DNA of 64,000 nt from Legionella bononiensis (GCF_016786215.1 NZ_JADOBG010000022.1:124001-188000), one strand, 5' to 3'. Numbered from the stretch's first letter, positions 1 to 9,512 are shown. Notes: generated from the letters alone by a model not told the origin. Numbers and translations are program-made.

Positions 1-1297
1 ACGAATAAAATGCCATTCGATGATACCAACGGGTTTTTTCCAATCGATGTCGTACCGATAAATAGAAACCGATTGCAAAGAGCAGAATAAAGTAAATACC
101 ACAAGCAACCATTATTCTGAACGAAAAGAACATAGGAAGAACCTTGGGCTTCAAATCCTGAGCAGCCAGGTTGATTTGATCTTCAGTGGCATCCGTTACA
201 TTTTCAGTATATTTCTTAAGCAACAATGCATAGCCAAGGCTGTCGCTGTGCTCACTAAATACTTTTTTAGCCTCTTCATTATTGGGTTCTTTTTGCAATG
301 TTTTCAAAGCATTATAAGCAATCATACCGTCTTTGATTTTTAACTTACCTTCATCAATCAACTCCATAATTCCCAATAATGGCGTATTTAATGAACGAGT
401 GGCAATAATACCTAATGCAAAAGGAATATCGATGGAATACTTAGTACTCAGCGTTTTTTCATCGGGTATACCAAAAACAGTTAATGAGGCAGGAGCTTTC
501 TCTGTATGCCACATGGCTTCCATAGCAGCCAGTTTCATCTTTTGGTTTGAGTTTGCTACGTACCCACTCTCATCTCCCAAAACCACTACAGATAAGGCTG
601 AAGCCAGACCAAAGGACACTGCTACCGTCATGGAGCGTTTTGCAAAAGCCTTGTTACGATCACGTAACAGAAAATAAGCGCTTATGGATAAGACAAACAT
701 AGCGCCTGTAACATAACCCGCGCTGATGGTGTGAACAAACTTGGCCTGAGCAACTGGATTAAACAACATATCATAGAAACTGCTGACTTCCATTCGCATG
801 GTTTGATAGTCAAAATAAGATCCAACGGGATTCTGCATCCAGCCATTAGCAATCAAAATCCATAATGCAGACAGGTTTGTCCCCAAGGCTAATAGCCAGG
901 TACAAATCATGTGTTGAAATTTGGTCAGTCTATCCCATCCAAAAAAGAATAATCCGACAAAAGTAGCTTCAAGAAAGAATGCCATCATCCCTTCAATGGC
1001 CAATGGCGCACCAAACACATCACCCACATAATGAGAGTAATAGGCCCAGTTAGTTCCAAACTGAAACTCCATAGTTAGGCCGGTTGCGACCCCTAAAACG
1101 AAATTAATACCAAACAGAACTCCCCAGTACTTTACCATTTGTCGCCAGATTTCCCGTCCGGTCATGACATACACCGTTTCCATAATGGCCAGCATCACCG
1201 AAAAACCCAAGGTCAGCGGAACAAATAAAAAGTGGTACAGCGCGGTTAAAGCGAATTGTAACCGGGAAAGATCTACTACCTCACTAACAGGAATCAT
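1..1297 (-). CDS. cydA: Cytochrome bd ubiquinol oxidase subunit I (5' part)
   Basis: The reading frame is open from an ATG at 1297 to the left edge (about 432 codons), so the C-terminus lies outside the window. The product is the haem-bearing, quinol-oxidising subunit of the inner-membrane bd terminal oxidase. The N-terminus has the family pattern: a short amphipathic start, then LTALYHFLFVPLTLGF with the conserved haem-ligand His near residue 22, followed by hydrophobic helices and WAYYSHYVGDVFGAPLAIEG. The later part (SIDIPFALGIIATRSLNTP) resembles the long quinol-binding loop of E. coli-type CydA. A good Shine-Dalgarno (AGAGGTGA) sits just upstream and overlaps the end of the small gene before it. 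cydB would be expected beyond the left edge. Confidence 0.95.
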   Translation of the reverse strand, partial: MIPVSEVVDLSRLQFALTALYHFLFVPLTLGFSVMLAIMETVYVMTGREIWRQMVKYWGVLFGINFVLGVATGLTMEFQFGTNWAYYSHYVGDVFGAPLAIEGMMAFFLEATFVGLFFFGWDRLTKFQHMICTWLLALGTNLSALWILIANGWMQNPVGSYFDYQTMRMEVSSFYDMLFNPVAQAKFVHTISAGYVTGAMFVLSISAYFLLRDRNKAFAKRSMTVAVSFGLASALSVVVLGDESGYVANSNQKMKLAAMEAMWHTEKAPASLTVFGIPDEKTLSTKYSIDIPFALGIIATRSLNTPLLGIMELIDEGKLKIKDGMIAYNALKTLQKEPNNEEAKKVFSEHSDSLGYALLLKKYTENVTDATEDQINLAAQDLKPKVLPMFFSFRIMVACGIYFILLFAIGFYLSVRHRLEKTRWYHRMAFYS

Positions 1298-1301
1298 TAA
1301 A

Positions 1302-1472
1302 TCACCTCTTATTAATTTGGGAATATTCTGGTTGTGCTGATTGACCTAACATCCATTCCTTGCCACTTGGCATTACAGGATGCATTCCTCTGACACAGAC
1401 GTACCATAATAGAAAAAGCAATATCAATTTAACTGTAATCGTTAAAGTTATATCTCGCGTAAATGGTTTCAT
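1302..1472 (-). CDS. CydP-like small subunit of cytochrome bd oxidase
   Basis: A 56-residue protein with one membrane helix (ITLTITVKLILLFLLWYVCV) preceded by a short basic head, MKPFTRD. This K-x-x-T-R-D/E head plus helix is the pattern of the proteobacterial small protein called CydP, found just before cydA in many genomes. It ends 4 bp before the cydA start, so the two are co-transcribed. I chose the ATG at 1472. A GTG 24 bp upstream (1496) would add eight residues that do not fit the family. Its role as an oxidase accessory subunit is inferred from family and position. Confidence 0.75.
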   Translation of the reverse strand: MKPFTRDITLTITVKLILLFLLWYVCVRGMHPVMPSGKEWMLGQSAQPEYSQINKR

Positions 1473-1536
1473 AGTAGTTATCCAGATTTGGAACACCAGT
1501 ACTATATATTAAGTAAAAAAAATTTTCACTAAGTTC

Positions 1537-1565
1537 TTGACAATGCTAAAGATAATCATTATCAT
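1537..1565 (+). promoter_or_regulatory. Sigma-70 promoter overlapped by a Fur box, reading into the his operon
   Basis: TTGACA at 1537-1542, a 17-bp spacer, then TATCAT at 1560-1565 make a near-consensus promoter. Inside the spacer and into the -10 lies AGATAATCATTATCA (1550-1564), which matches the 7-1-7 Fur consensus TGATAAT-N-ATTATCA except for the first base. Binding there would block RNA polymerase. The expected start site is about 25 nt before the first gene, leaving no room for a his leader peptide. Regulation by iron is inferred. The divergent cyd genes begin 65 bp away and could also be affected. Confidence 0.75.
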
Positions 1566-1597
1566 TAAATTTTGTTATAGCGTGTTAATACATTAAT

Positions 1598-1894
1598 ATG
1601 AAACTACATAATTATACTAAAAATTCTGCACTTCCTGAATTAATGCAAGCAATCAGTTTATTAAACGATAAAGAAGAAGCACTTCAATTTTTTACGGATT
1701 TATGTACTCCGGCTGAATTGGAATCGATGGCTGATCGTTGGCAAGTAGTTCCCCTGCTCCGTCAAGGTATGCCCTATCGCACTATTCATGATCAAACCGC
1801 TGTTAGCGTCACTACCATCACTCGTGTAGCCCGTTGTTTAAGTTTTGGAACGGGTGGTTATAAACTCATTGCAGATCGAATGGAGAATTTATGA
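1598..1894 (+). CDS. TrpR-like (YerC/YecD family) DNA-binding protein
   Basis: A 98-residue helical protein of the TrpR superfamily. It has the PAELESMADRWQVVPLL segment and a helix-turn-helix, YRTIHDQTAVSVTTITRVARC, near residues 60-80, ending GTGGYKL as in YerC/YecD proteins. It is the first gene of the his operon and overlaps hisG by 4 bp (ATGA). It could be a local regulator of histidine synthesis, but its ligand and target are unknown. No strong ribosome-binding site precedes the ATG at 1598. Confidence 0.88.
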   Translation: MKLHNYTKNSALPELMQAISLLNDKEEALQFFTDLCTPAELESMADRWQVVPLLRQGMPYRTIHDQTAVSVTTITRVARCLSFGTGGYKLIADRMENL

Positions 1895-2772
1895 AAAATC
1901 GTTTACGACTGGCCTTACAAAAAAAAGGACGATTATCTGATGAATCCATCAGTCTATTACAACGTTGTGGCTTAAAATTTCGTATAAAACCTAATGCGCT
2001 TCTCACTCATGTAGATAATTTTCCAATAGATTTGCTTTTTGTACGTGATGATGACATTCCCACTTTAGTATTTGATGGTTTATGCGACGGGGGAATTGTA
2101 GGTGAAAACGTTTTATTGGAAGCATCGCTGGCTAAACCCGGTAAACTATACAAACAATTGCTAGCTTTAGGCACCTGTACCTGTCGATTATCCATAGCTG
2201 TACCAGAATCCTTTGATTACCAGGGTCCCGGTAGTCTGGATGGTAAACGAATCGCAACCAGCTACCCTTATTTGCTCAATAAATATCTGGATGAACGTGC
2301 TATTTGCGCTGAAAGCCTTATCTTGTCAGGTTCCGTAGAAGTCGCTCCCCGTATGGGAATGGCTGATGCCATATGCGATCTGGTATCCAGCGGTCAGACT
2401 TTGGAAGATAACAAACTTTATGAGGTAGATACCGTACTTCAAAGCCAGGCAGTATTCATCCAGACTCAAAAACAATTTTCACCCGAAGCTCAAGAGCTAT
2501 TTGACATGCTTGCTCGACGTATTCAGGCGGTTCAGCAAGCTCAGGAACGAAAATACATTGTTTTTCATGCCCCAAAATCTGCATTGGAGGGTATTTCCAA
2601 ACAATTACCTGGCGCGGAAGCTCCAACCATTCTCCCCTTACCAGATAATCTGGATAAAGTTGCAGTGCATGTTGTTTCCAGTGAACGTGTATTCTGGAAG
2701 ACACTGGAAACAATACAAGCGTTAGGAGCAAGTTCAATTTTAGTGTTACCCATTGAAAAAATGTTGGAGTAA
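1891..2772 (+). CDS. hisG: ATP phosphoribosyltransferase, long form
   Basis: Catalyses the first committed step of histidine synthesis: ATP plus PRPP gives phosphoribosyl-ATP. At 293 residues it is the long hexameric form with a C-terminal ACT-like regulatory domain (roughly residues 220-293), which normally gives feedback inhibition by histidine and makes HisZ unnecessary. Visible family motifs are the N-terminal RLRLALQKKGRLSDES, DGGIVGENVL, the RIATSYPYLLNKYL region, and the phosphate-binding GSVEVAPRMGMADAICDLV. The start overlaps the preceding regulator gene, and hisD begins 5 bp after its stop. Confidence 0.97.
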   Translation: MKNRLRLALQKKGRLSDESISLLQRCGLKFRIKPNALLTHVDNFPIDLLFVRDDDIPTLVFDGLCDGGIVGENVLLEASLAKPGKLYKQLLALGTCTCRLSIAVPESFDYQGPGSLDGKRIATSYPYLLNKYLDERAICAESLILSGSVEVAPRMGMADAICDLVSSGQTLEDNKLYEVDTVLQSQAVFIQTQKQFSPEAQELFDMLARRIQAVQQAQERKYIVFHAPKSALEGISKQLPGAEAPTILPLPDNLDKVAVHVVSSERVFWKTLETIQALGASSILVLPIEKMLE

Positions 2773-2777
2773 GTACG

Positions 2778-4073
2778 ATGTTAACCATTACAAACTGGCA
2801 ATTGTTATCACCTTCTGAACGAGCACAGTGCTTATCCCGACCCTTAGAGGCTGATTCAGTCAAAAATAAAGTTCTGGAAATTATTCAACAGGTACAATCT
2901 ACCGGGGATCAGGCATTATTTGAGTTAACGCAAAAACTGGATGGAGCCTGTTTGAAGCAACTGAAAGTGCCGCAACAAAAAATCCAGAACGCAACCATCA
3001 ATCAGCACGTTTTTTCGGCCATGAATCAAGCGATACAGACAATAACCACCTATCACCAGTCTTTAGTACCTGAAGAGCAGAGCATCTGTACAGCTCAAGG
3101 GATTCATATTCGTACTACGTACAGACCCATTCAAAAAGTAGGTTTATACGTACCAGGGGGAAATAAGACCCCATTAATATCCTCTCTTTTAATGCAGGCG
3201 ATACCCGCTCGGATCGCGGGATGTCCAATAAAAGTACTTTGTACTCCACCAGACGCAAACGGAGAAATCAATCCTCATTTATTGGTTGCTGCCCGATTAT
3301 GCGGAATTGAAACCATCTATACTCTAGGTGGCGCCCAGGCAATTGCAGCCATGGCCTATGGCACAGAAAGCGTTACTAAAGTGGATAAACTATTTGGACC
3401 GGGGAATCGTTTCGTTACCGAAGCCAAAAGTCTGGTCTCCATCGATCCTTGTGGTGCAGCTGCAGATATGCCAGCAGGGCCATCTGAAGTCATGATCATC
3501 GCTGATAATCAAGCCAATCCTTCATTCGTAGCAGCAGATTTATTGGCTCAGGCAGAGCATGGTACCGACTCACAGGTTTTTTTAATCTGCGAGAATTCAG
3601 ATTTTGCCAACGCGGTCAATCAAGAGATACAACTGCAGTCCGTCACATTATCGAGATCTTCAATTATTAATCAGTCACTGTCCAAAAGCAGAATCATTCT
3701 CTGCTCAGACAAAACGGAACAGCTGGCGATTATCAACAACTATGCACCAGAACACTTAATTATTAACCGGGACGACGCTGAGTCATGGGTCAGTCAGATT
3801 AATTCAGCAGGAACAATCTTTCTTGGTTCATGGGCTGCAGAAACCATGGGCGATTACGTCAGTGGCAGCAACCACGTACTGCCTACAAACGGCTATGCAA
3901 AAAATCATAATGGTTTAAGTACTCTTGATTTTTTAACTCGTTTTAATGTGCAATCAATTAACCAGGAGGGTATCAAAAACTTAGGTCCGGCGGCTGTTTC
4001 TCTGGCTCAAATCGAAGGTTTGGATGCTCATGCAAACGCAATACAAATCAGACTCAATGTCTTGGAGGTTTAA
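2778..4073 (+). CDS. hisD: Histidinol dehydrogenase
   Basis: Performs the last two oxidations of the pathway, histidinol to histidinal to histidine, with NAD and a bound zinc. The 431-residue length is normal for the family. Signature segments seen are GLYVPGG, TLGGAQAIAAMAYGT, DKLFGPGNRFV, DMPAGPSEVM, LLAQAEHGTDSQV (zinc ligands Gln and His) and YAPEHL near the C-terminus. The stop codon is followed directly by the hisC start at 4074, which implies coupled translation. Confidence 0.98.
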   Translation: MLTITNWQLLSPSERAQCLSRPLEADSVKNKVLEIIQQVQSTGDQALFELTQKLDGACLKQLKVPQQKIQNATINQHVFSAMNQAIQTITTYHQSLVPEEQSICTAQGIHIRTTYRPIQKVGLYVPGGNKTPLISSLLMQAIPARIAGCPIKVLCTPPDANGEINPHLLVAARLCGIETIYTLGGAQAIAAMAYGTESVTKVDKLFGPGNRFVTEAKSLVSIDPCGAAADMPAGPSEVMIIADNQANPSFVAADLLAQAEHGTDSQVFLICENSDFANAVNQEIQLQSVTLSRSSIINQSLSKSRIILCSDKTEQLAIINNYAPEHLIINRDDAESWVSQINSAGTIFLGSWAAETMGDYVSGSNHVLPTNGYAKNHNGLSTLDFLTRFNVQSINQEGIKNLGPAAVSLAQIEGLDAHANAIQIRLNVLEV

Positions 4074-5171
4074 ATGTCCATACTTAACTTAATACGACCC
4101 GAGTTGTTAAACAGCCAGAATTATGTACCTGGTGGAGAACAGTGCACATTCAGACTTCATGCCAATGAATTACCGTGGTGTCCTGTTAACTCAAACGGCA
4201 CCATGTCTCTGAATTTTTATCCGGATACTCGTTTGCAAGCTCAATTACAGGCCAGGTTAGCTGAACGCTATCAGGTCGATAAAGATCAAATTGTACTGAC
4301 CAGAGGCAGTGATGACGGTATAGATTTGGTAACGCGCCTATTTTTAATAGCAGGTCAAGATGCATTCATGCAATTTCCTCCGACTTTCCCTATGTATGCC
4401 TTTTATGTCCGTTTGCAACAAGCTGAGCTCATTAACTGTCCACTGAACCCTCTTGATGACTTTAGTCTTTCATTAGAACAGATTAAAAACAGGTGGCAAT
4501 CCAATTGTAAAATCATCCTGTTTTGCAGTCCGAATAATCCAACAGCAAATTTAATCGACCTGGATCTGATTGCTGCTACTTGTGACTTTTATGCAAACCG
4601 TTCAGTCATCGTCGTTGACGAAGCGTACATCGAGTTTGCAAGAACAAAAAGCGCCGTATCCTTGCTTAATCGTTATGAAAATCTGGTTATATTAAGAACA
4701 TTATCTAAAGCATGCGGCCTGGCAGGCCTTCGTCTTGGCAGCATCATCGCTCAGGGTCAGGTTATAGAAGCACTCAATAAAATTATTGCGCCCTATATCA
4801 TTCCGAGCGCAAATATTGAATTAGCTGCTCAGGCATTAGATAACACGAACTGGTTTCCATCGGTTATCGAGCGCATCCGCAGTTCACGGCAAAAGCTCAC
4901 TCAATTATTAAACAACAGTCCTGTGATTGAAAAAGTATATCCCTCTGAAACCAATTTCGTACTTGTTAAATCACAGTATGCTAAAGAATTAACTGCCTGG
5001 TTCGCGGAACACAACATCGCTGTAAGAGATTTCCCCCCTTCTTCCTTATTACACGATCATTTACGCATCACAGTGGGTGATCCAGAGCAAAATGAATTAC
5101 TCATTGCCTCCCTATCCAATTTTATCAATAATGTTTCAGGATTAAATTATGCAAAAGATCTTATTTATTGA
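4074..5171 (+). CDS. hisC: Histidinol-phosphate aminotransferase
   Basis: A PLP-dependent class I/II aminotransferase (365 residues) converting imidazole-acetol phosphate to histidinol phosphate. Seen in order: [38 protein letters not shown] (cofactor contact), [10 protein letters not shown], and [16 protein letters not shown], which carries the Schiff-base lysine. Its 3' end overlaps hisB by 23 bp in another frame, an unusually long overlap for this operon. It lies in the order typical of gammaproteobacterial his operons, between hisD and the bifunctional hisB. Confidence 0.97.
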   Translation: MSILNLIRPELLNSQNYVPGGEQCTFRLHANELPWCPVNSNGTMSLNFYPDTRLQAQLQARLAERYQVDKDQIVLTRGSDDGIDLVTRLFLIAGQDAFMQFPPTFPMYAFYVRLQQAELINCPLNPLDDFSLSLEQIKNRWQSNCKIILFCSPNNPTANLIDLDLIAATCDFYANRSVIVVDEAYIEFARTKSAVSLLNRYENLVILRTLSKACGLAGLRLGSIIAQGQVIEALNKIIAPYIIPSANIELAAQALDNTNWFPSVIERIRSSRQKLTQLLNNSPVIEKVYPSETNFVLVKSQYAKELTAWFAEHNIAVRDFPPSSLLHDHLRITVGDPEQNELLIASLSNFINNVSGLNYAKDLIY

Positions 5172-6207
5172 CCGTGATGGTACCTTAATTGAAGAGCCCT
5201 TTGACAACCAGGTCGATTCATTGGAAAAGATTAAACTGACGCAGGGAGTAATCCCTGCTCTACTTCAGCTCAAAAAAGCGGGGTTCAAATTCATTATGGT
5301 TTCCAATCAAAATGGAATTGGCACCTCCAACTTTCCAGAAGAGGATTTTGCGATTTGTCATGAATTTACCCTCGATCTGTTTTCTTCCCAGGGCATATTA
5401 TTTGATGAAATATATATATGTCCTCATATGCCCGAAGATAATTGCAATTGCCGAAAACCTAAAACTGGATTGCTGGATCAGTTTATGAGGGATATGCCTG
5501 TTGATAAATCCAGTTCCTGGGTTATTGGCGATAGAGATACCGATAGAGAATTAGCGGATAATTTAGGATTAAAATTTCTTCCCATATCTAAAGAACACTC
5601 ATGGGATGATATTGCAGAATCCCTATTAAATATTCGTCGTAGCGCCAACATTACCCGAACAACAAATGAAACACAAATTCAACTGAAAATAACATTGGAT
5701 AGTGATCAAACCAGTGCGATTAAAACCCCCATTCCATTTTTTAATCACATGCTCGAACAGGTCGCAAAACACGGTGGCTTCGATCTGAATCTCCAGGCTT
5801 CGGGCGATGTGGAAGTCGATGATCATCACCTGGTTGAGGACACTGCGATAGCTTTAGGTGAAGCAATTAAAGCAGCACTGGGTGACAAATGGGGAATCAA
5901 TCGATACGGATTTACCTTGCCTATGGATGAAGCCCTTGCCTCTATAGCAATTGATATTAGTGGTAGAAGCTTTTGTCAATTCAATGGTCAATTCAGCCGC
6001 GAGTTTGTTGGTGGTATGGCTACGGAGATGATCCCGCATTTCTTTCACTCCTTATCCAGTGCTTTAGGTGCAACCATTCACCTGACTGTAACCGGTTCCA
6101 ATCACCACCACATGATCGAAGCGTGCTTTAAATCATTGGGAAGAGCATTGAGACAGGCTTGCGCCAGAACCAGTGAAACACTCCCCTCAACCAAGGGGAT
6201 GTTATGA
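5149..6207 (+). CDS. hisB: Bifunctional histidinol-phosphatase / imidazoleglycerol-phosphate dehydratase
   Basis: Two fused enzymes of the same pathway. Residues about 1-165 are a HAD-type phosphatase with FIDRDGTL (nucleophile Asp and acid/base Asp), VSNQNG, the zinc-binding Cys cluster [15 protein letters not shown] and [10 protein letters not shown]. Residues about 165-352 are IGP dehydratase with [34 protein letters not shown] and the second metal motif [19 protein letters not shown]. The 352-residue length fits the enterobacterial-type fusion. The start lies inside the end of hisC, and the stop overlaps hisH (ATGA). Confidence 0.98.
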   Translation: MQKILFIDRDGTLIEEPFDNQVDSLEKIKLTQGVIPALLQLKKAGFKFIMVSNQNGIGTSNFPEEDFAICHEFTLDLFSSQGILFDEIYICPHMPEDNCNCRKPKTGLLDQFMRDMPVDKSSSWVIGDRDTDRELADNLGLKFLPISKEHSWDDIAESLLNIRRSANITRTTNETQIQLKITLDSDQTSAIKTPIPFFNHMLEQVAKHGGFDLNLQASGDVEVDDHHLVEDTAIALGEAIKAALGDKWGINRYGFTLPMDEALASIAIDISGRSFCQFNGQFSREFVGGMATEMIPHFFHSLSSALGATIHLTVTGSNHHHMIEACFKSLGRALRQACARTSETLPSTKGML

Positions 6208-6803
6208 TTGCTGTAATCGATGTATGTGGCAATAACCTGACTTCACTGGTTAATGCTTTGAAACGTCTGGAAGTCAATTATCAGTTAACCCATGATAGCA
6301 AGGAAATACAGCAAGCATCTCATGTGATTTTACCCGGAGTGGGCACTGCAACTTATGGTATGAATGCTTTACGTGACCATAATCTGGTGGAGGTTATTAC
6401 TCGCTTGAACCAACCCTTACTGGGTATCTGTCTGGGCATGCAATTGCTTTTAGACTTCAGTGAAGAAGGGATGATTGACTGTTTGGGATTAATTCCTGGT
6501 CGGGCTGAGTTATTAAGTAGAACACATGAATCTCCTGTTCCGCATATGGGATGGAATCAATTGCAATGGCGGACAGAATCTCCATTACAAGAGGGATTAA
6601 AACCGAGTGATTATGTCTACTTTGTCCATAGTTATGCGTTAAAAGCCAATGACCACGCTGTGGCTCGATGCGATTACAATGAGCAATTCACAGCAATTGT
6701 TAACAAAAATAACGTTTATGGAATGCAGTTCCACCCGGAAAAATCGGCCGGGATTGGACTTACTTTACTTAAAAATTTCTTATCTCTGGAGGCTGTATGT
6801 TAA
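6204..6803 (+). CDS. hisH: Imidazole glycerol phosphate synthase, glutaminase subunit
   Basis: A class I glutamine amidotransferase (199 residues) that supplies ammonia to HisF. The triad is visible: the nucleophile Cys in [11 protein letters not shown] (about residue 77), and His and Glu in [11 protein letters not shown] near residues 178-180. [11 protein letters not shown] and VPHMGWNQL are further family segments. It overlaps hisB upstream and hisA downstream (6797-6803), so the three are translationally coupled. It acts as a cytosolic heterodimer with the hisF product encoded in the same operon. Confidence 0.97.
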   Translation: MIAVIDVCGNNLTSLVNALKRLEVNYQLTHDSKEIQQASHVILPGVGTATYGMNALRDHNLVEVITRLNQPLLGICLGMQLLLDFSEEGMIDCLGLIPGRAELLSRTHESPVPHMGWNQLQWRTESPLQEGLKPSDYVYFVHSYALKANDHAVARCDYNEQFTAIVNKNNVYGMQFHPEKSAGIGLTLLKNFLSLEAVC

Positions 6804-7525
6804 TTATTCCAGCAATTGATTTACAGGCAGGGACTTGCGTTCGTTTAAAACAGGGACAGTTTGATCAGGTAACTCAATTTAATATTCCGCCAGTTGAGCG
6901 TGCTTTGTATTTCAAAAAGTCAGGAGCACAACGTTTACATATAGTCGATTTGGATGGTGCTCGTATGGGTGCCATGCAGCAACTACCTTTAATTTGCGCC
7001 ATGATGGGCAGTGGGATCTCCGTTCAGGCCGGAGGGGGAATTCGAACCATTGAGCAGGCAAAACGATGCATTGATTCCGGTATTTCCCATCTGGTGATTG
7101 GCAGCATCGCGATTTCAAATCCGGAACTTACCTCGCAGATTATTCAGGAAATTAATCCAGAACACATTATTCTGGCTCTTGATGTGCGTATTGATAACGA
7201 CGTTCCGGTTCCAGCGATTAATGGATGGCAGGTCACTAGCCAAAGTAATCTCTGGGATGTAGTTGGTTATTATCATCAATTGGGTATAAATGACGTACTG
7301 TGTACAGACATCGCCTGTGATGGAATGATGTCTGGACCTAATTTTATCCTGTATCAACAAGCGGTAGAACGTTTCCCGAACATTTCCTGGCAAGCGTCAG
7401 GAGGGATTCGAAATAAAGAGGATATCACGACTCTTGATTCTTTAGGCGTCGCAGCCGCAATTCTGGGATTAACCTTGTATCAAGGTAATTTTGATTTGGC
7501 TGAATGTTTACACGAGTATGCATGA
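6797..7525 (+). CDS. hisA: ProFAR isomerase
   Basis: A TIM-barrel sugar isomerase (242 residues) that opens the ribose ring of ProFAR to give PRFAR, the substrate of HisHF. The catalytic Asp pair is in IPAIDLQAG at strand 1 and LALDVRI at strand 5. Phosphate-binding loops are VQAGGGIRT and WQASGGI. The start overlaps the last codons of hisH. HisA and HisF are ancient paralogues, and both half-barrel repeats can be seen here. Confidence 0.96.
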   Translation: MLIIPAIDLQAGTCVRLKQGQFDQVTQFNIPPVERALYFKKSGAQRLHIVDLDGARMGAMQQLPLICAMMGSGISVQAGGGIRTIEQAKRCIDSGISHLVIGSIAISNPELTSQIIQEINPEHIILALDVRIDNDVPVPAINGWQVTSQSNLWDVVGYYHQLGINDVLCTDIACDGMMSGPNFILYQQAVERFPNISWQASGGIRNKEDITTLDSLGVAAAILGLTLYQGNFDLAECLHEYA

Positions 7526-7571
7526 TGAACGCTCTCAATCGGATCCGGGTTCACTTGAAGAGGTATTTTTT

Positions 7572-8339
7572 ATGTTAACCAAACGCATCATACCTTGCCT
7601 TGATGTCCGTGATAACAAGGTGGTCAAAGGGGTCAAATTCCTCAATCACAGAATTATAGGTGATATTATTCCTTTGGCAGCACATTACTCGGATACAGGT
7701 GCTGACGAATTGGTATTTTATGACATTACTGCCAGCAGTGATCTGCGTTCAGTTTCACCCGACTGGGTCAATCAGGTTGCTGCAGCAATCAATATACCTT
7801 TTACTGTTGCCGGAGGAATTCGTACTGTACATCAAGCCAAATCATTGCTAAATGCTGGAGCAGACAAGATTTCTGTTAATAGTCCGGCATTGGAAAATCC
7901 ATCATTGATTAACGAATTAAGCGCTCAGTTTGGTACTCAATGCGTCGTTATCGGGATTGATAGTCAATGGATTGTTGATGATTACTATGTGTATCAATAC
8001 ACTGGCAATGAAACGACGAGCATTAACTCCCGGCGAAAAACCAAAGAATGGATTAAGGAAGTCCAGGATAGAGGAGCAGGTGAAATTGTTCTTAATTGCA
8101 TGCAATCTGATGGTGTACGTTCAGGTTATGACCTTATTCAGTTGCAGGAAATGCAGAATTTATGTCAGATACCCTTAATTGCTTCTGGAGGTGCTGGTTC
8201 AGTGGAAGATTTCATTGAATTATTTCGTCGAACAGCAATCAACGGTGCGTTAGCTGCCAGCATTTTTCATGACAACAAGGTATCGATAAACCAAGTGAAG
8301 CAAGGCCTACAGGCAAACAATATAGAGGTGCGGCTATGA
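7572..8339 (+). CDS. hisF: Imidazole glycerol phosphate synthase, cyclase subunit
   Basis: A TIM-barrel cyclase/lyase that uses ammonia from HisH to form imidazole-glycerol phosphate and AICAR. The start is placed at the ATG at 7572, giving MLTKRIIPCLDVRDNKVVKG, the invariant HisF N-terminus with its catalytic Asp. It is preceded by GAGG. The frame stays open upstream to an ATG at 7491, but that region overlaps hisA and adds 27 residues not found in the family. Other motifs are DELVFYDITAS, VAGGIRT, VVIGIDSQW (second catalytic Asp), MQSDGVRSGYD and ASGGAGS. The length of 255 residues is normal. Confidence 0.96.
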   Translation: MLTKRIIPCLDVRDNKVVKGVKFLNHRIIGDIIPLAAHYSDTGADELVFYDITASSDLRSVSPDWVNQVAAAINIPFTVAGGIRTVHQAKSLLNAGADKISVNSPALENPSLINELSAQFGTQCVVIGIDSQWIVDDYYVYQYTGNETTSINSRRKTKEWIKEVQDRGAGEIVLNCMQSDGVRSGYDLIQLQEMQNLCQIPLIASGGAGSVEDFIELFRRTAINGALAASIFHDNKVSINQVKQGLQANNIEVRL

Positions 8340-8959
8340 ATGAATTTGAACTTAACGCTCTGGATTGGCAGAAGATGAATGGTTTATTACCCGCCATCAT
8401 TCAACATGCTGAAAATGGTACCGTATTAATGTTGGGTTATATGAATCAGGAATCTTTAAGCGCTACCCTGTCCAGCGGACAACTGACTTTATACAGCCGC
8501 AGCAAACAAAAGTTATGGCGCAAAGGCGAGACTTCTGGAAACAGTATGACCATACGCCACATCAGCACTGATTGTGATAAAGACAGCTTGTTAATCCATG
8601 TCATACCAAAGGGACCTGCATGTCATCTTGGCTATACCAGTTGCTTTCAACCTCCTTTAACCAGCACTCTGGGCTTTCTTGATGGTTTAATCGATTTAAT
8701 AAATGATCGAGCAAGACAAAACAGCAGCCACAGTTATACAGCTCAGCTTCTAAATGAAGGACTGAATAAATGCGCACAAAAAGTAGGAGAAGAAGCAGTT
8801 GAAACCGTTATTGCGGCAGTAAATCGGAACAGAGAAGAATTGATTAATGAAACAGCAGATCTGATCTTTCATTTACTCGTATTATTAAAATCCTGTGAAT
8901 TGAGTTTCTATGAAGTCCTGCAATGTTTACAGGATAGAGATAGATCAGTTCATACCTGA
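8336..8959 (+). CDS. hisI: Phosphoribosyl-AMP cyclohydrolase / phosphoribosyl-ATP pyrophosphatase
   Basis: A bifunctional HisIE protein (207 residues) for pathway steps 2 and 3. The HisI half (about 1-115) has VLMLGYMNQESL, LYSRSKQKLWRKGETSGN, DCDKDSLL and a zinc/metal site in PACHLGYTSCF. The HisE half (about 118-207) has the all-helical pyrophosphatase signature KVGEEAVETVIAA and ETADLIFHLLVLL. It overlaps hisF by 4 bp and is the last gene of the operon. No clear terminator follows before the repeat region. Confidence 0.96.
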   Translation: MNEFELNALDWQKMNGLLPAIIQHAENGTVLMLGYMNQESLSATLSSGQLTLYSRSKQKLWRKGETSGNSMTIRHISTDCDKDSLLIHVIPKGPACHLGYTSCFQPPLTSTLGFLDGLIDLINDRARQNSSHSYTAQLLNEGLNKCAQKVGEEAVETVIAAVNRNREELINETADLIFHLLVLLKSCELSFYEVLQCLQDRDRSVHT

Positions 8960-9030
8960 TACTCAATATACATTTTAACTACAAAGGTGGTGTTACTCCT
9001 AAATTCATGGAGGCACTACCCTCATCCCCT

Positions 9031-9067
9031 TCTCATCCCATTCTCATCCCATTCTCATCCCATTCTC
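9031..9067 (+). repeat. Short 11-bp tandem array
   Basis: About three copies of TCTCATCCCAT precede the first 212-bp element, in the place where the later copies carry 24-bp arrays. It looks like a reduced form of the same expandable tract. Confidence 0.7.
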
Positions 9068-9092
9068 CGTCACCCTCCGCATCCCTGTCCCC

Positions 9093-9304
9093 GTCACCCT
9101 CTGCGAAGGCGGAGGGTCCATGAATGCTAAGTCCAATAGCGAAAACCCATATACAAATATTCATATCAGTACATTGGTACTAATAAACACTAGAACGTTA
9201 TATTTAGGTATTACGTCAAATCTCATTAAAAGGGTTGGGGAACACAGGAATGGGGCACAAACCAAATGATAAAGAATGGACCCTCCGCCTTCGCGGAGGG
9301 TGAC
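9093..9304 (+). mobile_element. 212-bp hairpin-ended element, copy 1
   Basis: Bounded by 27-bp inverted ends: GTCACCCTCTGCGAAGGCGG... at the left and ...CCGCCTTCGCGGAGGGTGAC at the right. Each end is itself a palindrome (CCCTCCGC-CTTC-GCGGAGGG). The AT-rich core of about 158 bp has no coding potential. It is the same length as copies 2 and 3 and nearly identical to them. The structure is that of a MITE or a paired-REP element moved in trans. No transposase is encoded nearby. Confidence 0.75.
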
Positions 9305-9391
9305 GAGCGACTGCCGAACTTGACGGGGAAACTTCGGAAGACTCCGGGCGACTGCAGAGGAATACGAGGAAACCGTAACCCACTCAACTTT

Positions 9392-9512
9392 ACTCTACTC
9401 ATCAGACTCCCCCAACACTCTACTCATCAGATTCCCCATCACTCTACTCATCAGATTCCCCATCACCCTACTCATCCGACTCCCCGTCACCCTACTCATC
9501 CCTGTCCCCGTC
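9392..9512 (+). repeat. 24-bp tandem array, five units
   Basis: Units of the form ACTCTACTCATCAGATTCCC plus CATC, the first being 25 bp. The array abuts the left end of the second 212-bp element. Units drift from the AGATT to the CGACT variant along the array, as expected from local duplication. Confidence 0.85.

Noticed and set aside
1565-1597. Histidine leader peptide and attenuator
   Set aside because: The predicted start site leaves about 25 nt before the first gene, with no His-rich short frame or hairpins.
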